Under the pieces are notes generated by a model. It ran no database searches. It was not told the origin of the DNA and was given only the letters and a program-made list of their open reading frames with translations. The position numbers were made by a program, and so were the translations under genes. 64,000 nucleotides of DNA, taken from Nannocystis exedens (GTDB lineage: Bacteria > Myxococcota_A > Polyangia > Nannocystales > Nannocystaceae). The stretch lies in NCBI RefSeq assembly GCF_002343915.1, contig NZ_NETK01000001.1:5160001-5224000 (forward strand), read 5' to 3'. Positions 58,922 to 64,000 of the stretch are shown here, one piece after another (position 1 is the first letter of the stretch; every line of letters starts with the position of its first letter).

Positions 58922-59221
58922 TCAGACGGCGGGGGGGCCGGGCAGATTTCCTGGGTGAGCGGCCGAGCCGGGCCCGGACTGCATGACGCGGAGGGCGGGA
59001 GAACGCACGCCGCGGGGCGCACTGGAGGTCGTCCCCGGGCCGGGCGGGACCGCCCCGGCCGCCTTCTCGCAGGCGCTCGCGCCCTCGCAGCGGGCGCACG
59101 AGCCGCCGCAGTCGGCCCGGCGGCGGATCAGCCAGCGGGCGGTGAGCCAGCCCGCTGCCAAAGCGACGGCGGCGAGCGCGGCGAGCTGTTGCAGCAGGAC
59201 CTGGAGATCGGCTTCGGGCAT
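58922..59221 (-). CDS. FeoB-associated-type Cys-rich membrane protein
   Basis: The 99-aa product has one N-terminal transmembrane helix (LLQQLAALAAVALAAGWLTA), a basic stop-transfer segment RWLIRRRADC, then CGGSCARCEGASAC. This is the layout of FeoB-associated Cys-rich membrane proteins, which usually have about 50-80 residues; the Pro/Gly-rich tail here is longer. It lies 27 bases downstream of fur, on the same strand, which supports an iron-linked role, but no feoAB is in the window. Start ATG 59221 (MPEADLQVLLQQ) is preferred over a longer in-frame start. Confidence 0.65.
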   Translation of the reverse strand: MPEADLQVLLQQLAALAAVALAAGWLTARWLIRRRADCGGSCARCEGASACEKAAGAVPPGPGTTSSAPRGVRSPALRVMQSGPGSAAHPGNLPGPPAV

Positions 59222-59248
59222 GGTGACGCGCAGCACAAAAAGCGTACG

Positions 59249-59758
59249 TCAGTCGCTGAGCTTGCGCTGCTCCTCGTTCGGGCACCACCCGCCCTTGATC
59301 CCACGGGCCCTGGGGCAAAGGCCGTAGAGCTCGAGCCGATGGCGGACCAGGCTGAACCCGAAGCTGCGAGCGACCCGCTCCTGCTCGTGTTCGATGTCGT
59401 CGTTCTGGAACTCGAGCACGTGCTGGCACTCGATGCAGATCAGGTGGTCGTGGTGCTCGGTGTCGCCGGCGGTCTCGTACATCGTCTGGCCGTCGCCGAA
59501 GCGGCGCTGGGCCGCGAGGCCGCACTCGGCGAGCAGCTTGAGGGTGCGGTAGACCGTGGCGTAGCCGATGCGCGGGTTCTCGGCGCGGCTCAGGGTGAGC
59601 AGCTCCTCGATGCTGATGTGGCCGTGGGCCGCGAAGAACTTCTGCGCGATGAGGTCGCGCTGGCGGGTCGACTTGAGCTGCTTCTTGCTGAGGTAGGCGT
59701 GGAACTGCCCCATCAAGCTCTCGATGTCGGGCACCGCAGATTGCCGACGGTCGTGCAT
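59249..59758 (-). CDS. fur: Ferric uptake regulator family protein
   Basis: The 169-aa product has the Fur winged helix (QLKSTRQRDLIAQKFFAAHGH, ENPRIGYATVYRTLKLLAECGL), the sensory site region ETAGDTEHHDHLICIEC and a C-terminal extension RARGIKGGWCPNEEQRK. HHDHLICIECQHVLEF is the Fur-type metal-binding loop. It represses iron-uptake genes when iron is replete. ATG 59758 gives MHDRRQSAVPDIESLM, close to other Fur N-termini. It is divergent from xseB. The other Fur-family gene in the window (14509-14949) is a different paralogue. Confidence 0.93.
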   Translation of the reverse strand: MHDRRQSAVPDIESLMGQFHAYLSKKQLKSTRQRDLIAQKFFAAHGHISIEELLTLSRAENPRIGYATVYRTLKLLAECGLAAQRRFGDGQTMYETAGDTEHHDHLICIECQHVLEFQNDDIEHEQERVARSFGFSLVRHRLELYGLCPRARGIKGGWCPNEEQRKLSD

Positions 59759-59838
59759 CGGCAGGAAAGCTATCGCGGCAAAGCCGCCGCGGCAAGCGTT
59801 GCGAGGCTGGATCTCCGGCCCGTATACTCCGCGGCCGC

Positions 59839-60171
59839 ATGGCGTCCCCGGGCAAACCGAACCCATCCAAACGCCCCGCGGCCGGGAAACCCGCCGACCC
59901 CGCGGCGGAGCCGGCGCGCGAAGGCCCGGCCATCGATCAGGTGCTCGCCAGCCTCGAGCGTGTGGTCGCCGAGCTCGAGGCCGGGGACCTCCCGCTCGAG
60001 ACGGCCCTGCAGCGCTTCGAAGACGGCGTGCGACTCGCGCGGCGCGGCACGGCCCTGCTCGACGCGGTCGAGCAGCGGGTCGAGGTCCTCCTCGAGGGCC
60101 GTGACGAGGCGGTGCCGTTCCCCGGGGCCGGCGAAGCGGAAGAGAGTGACGACGATGACGAAAACTTTTGA
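59839..60171 (+). CDS. xseB: Exodeoxyribonuclease VII small subunit
   Basis: The 110-aa product contains the XseB helical core DQVLASLERVVAELEAGDLPLETALQRFEDGVRL and an acidic tail EESDDDDENF. The N-terminal 30 residues are a Pro/Ala-rich extension absent from the usual about 70-80-aa XseB. It stabilises the XseA catalytic subunit (gene not in the window). It overlaps the ispA start (60155) by 17 bases, which implies co-translation, the common xseB-ispA arrangement. Confidence 0.94.
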   Translation: MASPGKPNPSKRPAAGKPADPAAEPAREGPAIDQVLASLERVVAELEAGDLPLETALQRFEDGVRLARRGTALLDAVEQRVEVLLEGRDEAVPFPGAGEAEESDDDDENF

Positions 60172-61015
60172 GCTCAACGCCTACCTCGGCGAGCGCCGCA
60201 AGCTGGTCGACGAGGCCATCGTGCGCGCGCTGCCCGAGGCCGGCGCCGGCGACCCCGGCCGCCTCAAGGAGGGCATGCGCTACGCGGTGCTGCAGGGCGG
60301 CAAGCGCATGCGACCGCTGGTGATCATCGCCGCCTGCGAGGCCGTGGGCGGCGCCGCCGAGGCCGCGCTGCCGGCCTGCTGCGCGCTGGAGATGGTCCAC
60401 GCCTACTCGCTCGTGCACGACGACCTGCCGGCGATGGACAACGACCTCGAGCGCCGCGGCCAGCCGACGGTCCACGTCGCGTTCGGCCACGCCGAGGCGA
60501 TCCTCATCGGCGACGCGCTGCTGACCTGTGCCTTCGCGGCGTTGATGCGCGGGGCGGACCGCGTGCCGCCGGCCAACCTGGTCGCGGCGGTCCGCGTGCT
60601 CGCCCACCACGCCGGCGTCGACGGCATGGTCGGCGGTCAGGCGCTCGACCTGGCGCTCGGTCAGGACATCCGCGACCTCGCCGCGCTCGAGCAGGTCCAC
60701 GCGCTCAAGACCGGGGCGCTGTACGCCGCCGCGGGCGCGCTCGGGGCCCTCTACGCCGGCGCCGACGCCGACACCGTGCGCTCGCTCGAGTCGTGGGGCC
60801 TCAAGTTCGGGGTCGCGTTCCAGCACGCCGACGACATCCTCGACGACGACCAGAAGGCCCTGCGCGCGCAGGCGCTGGCCCGCGTCGACCAGCTGGTCGG
60901 CGAGTGCGACGCGATCGCGGCCCCGCTCGGCGACAAGGCCGAGCCGCTGCGGGCGATCTCCAAGTGGGTCCGCGACCGCGCCCACGACGCCGCGGCCGGC
61001 GTCAAGGCCGACTGA
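60155..61015 (+). CDS. ispA: Farnesyl diphosphate synthase family (polyprenyl synthetase)
   Basis: The 286-aa product carries the two aspartate-rich motifs, SLVHDDLPAMDND (DDxxD) and QHADDILDD, as well as GGKRMRP and GGQALDL. The length and small-residue neighbourhood match bacterial short-chain (C15) synthases, which condense isopentenyl and dimethylallyl diphosphate for quinones, carotenoids or hopanoids. ATG 60155 (MTKTFELNAYLGERR) overlaps the xseB end. Product chain length is inferred and geranylgeranyl diphosphate is possible. Confidence 0.93.
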   Translation: MTKTFELNAYLGERRKLVDEAIVRALPEAGAGDPGRLKEGMRYAVLQGGKRMRPLVIIAACEAVGGAAEAALPACCALEMVHAYSLVHDDLPAMDNDLERRGQPTVHVAFGHAEAILIGDALLTCAFAALMRGADRVPPANLVAAVRVLAHHAGVDGMVGGQALDLALGQDIRDLAALEQVHALKTGALYAAAGALGALYAGADADTVRSLESWGLKFGVAFQHADDILDDDQKALRAQALARVDQLVGECDAIAAPLGDKAEPLRAISKWVRDRAHDAAAGVKAD

Positions 61016-61040
61016 CGGCGCGGCGGAGGCCGCGGGTGAA

Positions 61041-61070
61041 AGGAGGGCCGCGCGAGGGCGCGGCCTTCCT
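61041..61070 (+). terminator. Hairpin after ispA
   Basis: AGGAGGGCCGCGC / GCGCGGCCTTCCT forms a 13-bp stem (one G-U) with loop GAGG, 26 bases past the ispA stop. No T tract follows. Confidence 0.6.
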
Positions 61071-61071
61071 G

Positions 61072-61270
61072 CGTTCGGGCGAGCGCCGGGCGAGCACGCG
61101 GCCGCGTTCGGGCGAGCGCCGGGCGACGGCTCGTTCGGGCGAGCTCTGGGCCGGGCGGCCATCCTGCGTTCAGGCGAGGGCTGTGCGAGGCCTCGTCCGG
61201 GCGAGGGCTGGGCGAGGCCTCGTCCGGGCGAGCGCTGGGTGAGGGCTCGTTCGGGCGAGCGCCGGGTGAG
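61072..61270. repeat. 27-bp imperfect tandem repeat, about 7 copies
   Basis: Copies of CGTTCGGGCGAGCGCCGGGC or close variants begin at about 61072, 61105, 61132, 61167, 61194, 61221 and 61248. The core period is 27 bp (a codon multiple) with two longer steps. The minus strand is open across it as a Pro/Ser/Arg-rich nonapeptide repeat, but no gene is supported. Confidence 0.75.
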
Positions 61271-61330
61271 GTCGAGGCCTCGCACCGCGAGGGGGGCTCG
61301 CCCGGCCGCGCCGAGCTGTGGCCGGCGGCG

Positions 61331-61414
61331 CGCCCGAACGGGCGTGTTCTGGGGGACATGCCCTTTCGAGCATATGGAAAGGGACATGCCCAAAAGAGCA
61401 TGTCCCTTCGTGCA
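61331..61414. repeat. 14-bp palindromic array, 6 units, exact period
   Basis: CGCCCGAACGGGCG, TGTTCTGGGGGACA, TGCCCTTTCGAGCA, TATGGAAAGGGACA, TGCCCAAAAGAGCA and TGTCCCTTCGTGCA fill 84 bp with no spacer, between convergent ispA and an ATP-grasp gene. Stems vary (CGCCC/GGGCG, TGTTC/GGACA, TGCCC/GAGCA), with some pairs only weakly complementary. Confidence 0.85.
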
Positions 61415-61432
61415 GCCGCAGCTCGGCCGGCC

Positions 61433-62650
61433 TCACCCGGCGTGGATCCGCAGCGTCGAGATGGCGAAGCGCATCATGTCCATGCAGGTGCGGAAGTCCG
61501 GGTGGCGCAGGATCATGTAGCCGTCGGACAGCAGGGTCTGGCGCCAGTCGCGGCGGTTGCTGCCGATCGGCAGCAGGTCGGAGACGACCAGGCTGGGCCC
61601 CAGGCGCTGCTTGATCTCCTCGAGGCCCTCGATGCGGCGGATCTTGCCCTGGCCCATGGCCCGCTTGAACAGCGCGGCGACGTGGTAGCGGCGCTGCGGC
61701 TTGGCCTCGAAGCTCTTCCAGCAGATCGCGCGCGCGGTCTCGCGGTAGAGGTCGAAGTCGTTGGCGAAGTTCATCTGGTCGACGAGCTTGCCGCCGGGGG
61801 AGCGGGCGGCGATCTCGCCGAACACGGCCTCGCCGTTCGGCTTCTTGTACCACTCCATGTGGGTGAAGCCGGTCGTCATGCCGAGCGCCTTGAGCACCTT
61901 GCGCCCGAGCTCGATGCCGGGCATCAGCGCCGGCTGGTAGGGGTCGCGGAAGACCACCTGCGCCGGCGTGATCCACTCGTTGTTGCGGCCCTCCATCGGC
62001 TTCGGGAAGTACTGGGCGACGCTCTCGAACACCGGCTCGCCGTTGATGCAGACGGTGTCGTAGGTGAACTCCTCGCCCTCGATGAACTCCTCGAGGTTGA
62101 TCTCGGGGTGGCGCTCGACGGCGCCGAGGACCGCGCGCAGCTCGGCGTCGTCGCCGACGCGGTAGGTGTCGGCCGAGCCGGCGCCGGCGACCGGCTTGAC
62201 GCACACCGGGTAGCCGATCGCGTAGGCGGCCTCGAACGCCTCGCGGGCGGTGCGGACGCGGGCGAACCGCGGCACCCGGAGGTCGGCGTCGAACAGCCGC
62301 TGCTTCATGATCGGCTTGTCGCGGAAGCCGATGGCGACGTCCGGGCTCATGCCCGGCATGCCGAGCTCCTGGCGCACGCGGGCGGCGAGCACGACGCAGG
62401 GCTCCCACAGGCACTCGACGCGGTCGGGGCGGATCCGCCGGGCCGCCTGGACGATGTGGCGCACGGCCCCGTCCTCGTCGAACAGGCTGGGGATCTGCAA
62501 GTAGTCGCGGAGGTGCCGCTGGACCTTCGCCGGCAGCGCGGCCTTCGGCAGCTCGCCGACGCCGTAGACCTGCGCCCCGACCTCGGCGAGGCCGCGGGTG
62601 AAGTCCTGCATCTCTTCGGGGTAGTGGGGGGAGATGAAGAGAACCTTCAT
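61433..62650 (-). CDS. ATP-grasp domain ligase, first of a pair
   Basis: The 405-aa product is a carbamoyl-phosphate-synthase-like ATP-grasp protein. MKVLFISPHYPEEMQDFTRG opens a pre-ATP-grasp Rossmann lobe, IGFRDKPIMKQRLFDADLRV and GYPVCVKPVAGAGSADTYRV carry the nucleotide-binding Lys and Gly-rich loop, and INLEEFIEGEEFTYDTV and GEIAARSPGG provide the acidic metal ligands. Such enzymes join a carboxylate to an amine or thiol through an acyl-phosphate. It lies 11 bases downstream of a paralogue of nearly equal length. Their substrate is unknown; a two-step peptide, siderophore or modified amino-acid synthesis is possible. Confidence 0.88.
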   Translation of the reverse strand: MKVLFISPHYPEEMQDFTRGLAEVGAQVYGVGELPKAALPAKVQRHLRDYLQIPSLFDEDGAVRHIVQAARRIRPDRVECLWEPCVVLAARVRQELGMPGMSPDVAIGFRDKPIMKQRLFDADLRVPRFARVRTAREAFEAAYAIGYPVCVKPVAGAGSADTYRVGDDAELRAVLGAVERHPEINLEEFIEGEEFTYDTVCINGEPVFESVAQYFPKPMEGRNNEWITPAQVVFRDPYQPALMPGIELGRKVLKALGMTTGFTHMEWYKKPNGEAVFGEIAARSPGGKLVDQMNFANDFDLYRETARAICWKSFEAKPQRRYHVAALFKRAMGQGKIRRIEGLEEIKQRLGPSLVVSDLLPIGSNRRDWRQTLLSDGYMILRHPDFRTCMDMMRFAISTLRIHAG

Positions 62651-62661
62651 GGACTGGCTCC

Positions 62662-63882
62662 TCAACCGGCGCGGACCTTCACCGTGCGGCCGATGACCTC
62701 GAAGATCTCGCGCATGGTGTCGTAGTCGGGGTGACGCATCTGAATCCAGGCGTTGGCCATGTAGCCGGCCTCGATCGGCTGGGTCGGCCAACCCGCGGGC
62801 GGCAGGTGGGCGCGGCAGATGTACTGGCCGAAGCGGCGCTGGACCTCGTCGATGCCCTCGTAGCCGCGGATCCGCCCGTCGCGGTCGGGCCTCAGGGCGA
62901 TGATGCCGCTGGCGAACCGCCGCGACGGCCGCCGCTCGACCCGGCCGTGCACGACCGCGTTGGCCCACTCGCGGTAGATGTCGATGTCGTTGCCGTCGGC
63001 GTAGACGTCCCACTGACCGACGCCCGGCGGGCGCGAGCCGATCTCCGAGAACTTGAGCCCCTTGGGCCCGTAGAACCACTCCATGTGGGTCGCGGTGGTG
63101 CCGAGCTCCATCACCTCGATCACCTTGCGGCCCATCGCCTTGAGCTCGTCGTAGCCCGACGCGTCGATGCGGTTGGTCGACACGATGTAGGGCGTGATCC
63201 ACCGGTTGCGCATCGCGTCGAGGACGTTGGGGTAGTAGTGCGAGACGAACTCGAACACCGGGCGGCCGTTGATCGAGAGCGTGTCGTAGAAGCCCTCGTG
63301 GCCCTCGATGAACTCCTCGAGCGCGACCGAGGCGCCGCGGCCGACGTTCATCTCGCGGAGGGTCTGCACGAGGTGCTGCTCCTCGTCGACGCGGGTGGTC
63401 CCCGAGGCGCCGGCGCCGGCCCGCGGCTTGACGATCAGCGGGAACCCGACCCGGCGGGCGAACGCGAGGCCCTCTTCGAGCGAGTCGACGCCGGTCGACT
63501 GCGCGCACGGGATGTCGTGCTTGCGCAGGAACTCCTTCATCATCGGCTTGTCGCGGCACAGCATCGCCGACTGCAGCGAGGGGCCGGGGATCCGCGTCGC
63601 TTCGCGGACCTTGGCGGTGGTGATGATGTGGGCCTCGATGGTGCACTCGAGTCGGTCGACCCACTCGCGCTTCTGGCAGCGCCGCACCGCGTCGTAGAGC
63701 GCACCCTCGTCGACGACCGAGGGCACTTGCTCGTAGCCGTGCAGCCAGCTCTTCAGTTCATCGTCGAGCTGCGACGGATGCGCTTCGCCGATCCCGGTCA
63801 CGCGGGCGCCGACCGAATGCATGGCGCGGACAAAATGCCTCTGGTAAGAGGGAAAGTGCGGGGCGACGAACAGGACATGCAT
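62662..63882 (-). CDS. ATP-grasp domain ligase, second of a pair
   Basis: The 406-aa product shares the layout of its neighbour: MHVLFVAPHFPSYQRHFVRA, CRDKPMMKEFLRKHDIPCA, GFPLIVKPRAGAGASGTTRV, VALEEFIEGHEGFYDTLSIN and FSEIGSRPPGV. Identity between the two looks moderate over the whole length, so they arose by duplication and have probably diverged in substrate. ATG 63882 is close to the window end, and an upstream operon partner could lie beyond it. The 11-base gap and same strand indicate one transcript. Confidence 0.88.
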   Translation of the reverse strand: MHVLFVAPHFPSYQRHFVRAMHSVGARVTGIGEAHPSQLDDELKSWLHGYEQVPSVVDEGALYDAVRRCQKREWVDRLECTIEAHIITTAKVREATRIPGPSLQSAMLCRDKPMMKEFLRKHDIPCAQSTGVDSLEEGLAFARRVGFPLIVKPRAGAGASGTTRVDEEQHLVQTLREMNVGRGASVALEEFIEGHEGFYDTLSINGRPVFEFVSHYYPNVLDAMRNRWITPYIVSTNRIDASGYDELKAMGRKVIEVMELGTTATHMEWFYGPKGLKFSEIGSRPPGVGQWDVYADGNDIDIYREWANAVVHGRVERRPSRRFASGIIALRPDRDGRIRGYEGIDEVQRRFGQYICRAHLPPAGWPTQPIEAGYMANAWIQMRHPDYDTMREIFEVIGRTVKVRAG

Positions 63883-64000
63883 GACGAGATTGTACCCCTC
63901 CGGGCCGCCGATTGCGTCGGATGGGTCGACGCGCAGGGGCCACTCAGGCGCCTTACCACGGCCTCGCGCGGGAGAACAACTCCATGACGCGCGGCGTGCT
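63883..64000. other. Upstream region of the ATP-grasp pair, cut by the window edge
   Basis: One hundred eighteen bases carrying the promoter side of the ATP-grasp operon. No element was recognised. Confidence 0.4.

Noticed and set aside
61072..61320. Minus-strand gene encoding a nonapeptide-repeat (Pro/Ser/Arg) protein
   Set aside because: The 27-bp repeat keeps the frame open automatically; there is no ribosome binding site, no start context and no distinct domain.

Overview
The window is very GC-rich DNA with dense, mostly single-gene or short-operon coding, and it fits a myxobacterium (Myxococcota), most likely of the Nannocystis/Nannocystaceae type. The hints are several secreted lipoproteins whose lipidated Cys is followed by a Ser/Thr/Asp/Gly-rich tether, response regulators joined to PilZ-like and DUF4388-type domains, an alpha-2-macroglobulin/PBP1C pair, class I lysyl-tRNA synthetase and many orphan acyl-CoA dehydrogenases. 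The genus is inferred. No rRNA, tRNA, CRISPR array, transposase or prophage gene was seen.

Layout. 1-3.4 kb: 5'-truncated L,D-transpeptidase, a tethered lipoprotein and aspartokinase. 3.9-8.7 kb: four-gene 2-oxoacid dehydrogenase operon (E1 alpha, E1 beta, E2, E3) in which both E1 subunits lack hallmark residues while E2 and E3 look intact. 8.8-15.6 kb: decayed phosphatase, glutamine amidotransferase, acyl-CoA dehydrogenase, lipoprotein, unknown protein, Fur-family regulator, dCTP deaminase. 15.8-24 kb: PBP1C and a thioester alpha-2-macroglobulin, a classic envelope defence/repair pair. 24.4-31.8 kb: response-regulator adenylate cyclase, SMP-30-like beta-propeller, UvrD-type helicase, metallo-beta-lactamase-fold hydrolase, frameshifted envelope protein. 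32-36.7 kb: a relic of a second SMP-30-like gene, then a xanthine dehydrogenase pair. 37-43.3 kb: a second acyl-CoA dehydrogenase, lipoprotein, methyltransferase, radical SAM/SPASM enzyme and a zinc-ribbon tethered protein. 43.7-52.4 kb: DUF4240-like protein, Cys-rich lipoprotein, tail-anchored coiled coil, GNAT, sodium:solute symporter, HSDL2-like SDR, GreB-like factor, left-handed beta-helix protein, membrane proteins. 52.4-64 kb: class I LysRS, a three-gene lipoprotein/membrane/aspartic-protease operon, PilZ-REC-DUF4388 regulator, FeoB-associated-like Cys-rich protein with Fur, xseB-ispA, and two adjacent ATP-grasp ligases.

The most unusual content is not a gene. About 36 places carry a family of 14-bp self-complementary units, consensus TGYYC-N4-GRRCA (typically TGTCC-N4-GGACA), joined head to tail with no spacer in arrays of one to six at an exact 14-bp period, with compensatory changes in the stems. 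They sit in 11 of the 12 convergent intergenic gaps I can define but in only 3 of 11 divergent gaps. They also occur without breaking frame inside about ten coding sequences, and they provide stop codons for several genes. I do not recognise a named repeat family that matches. Bidirectional termination, mRNA 3'-end protection or an array of protein-binding sites are the leading hypotheses, and spread as a small palindromic mobile element is the main alternative.
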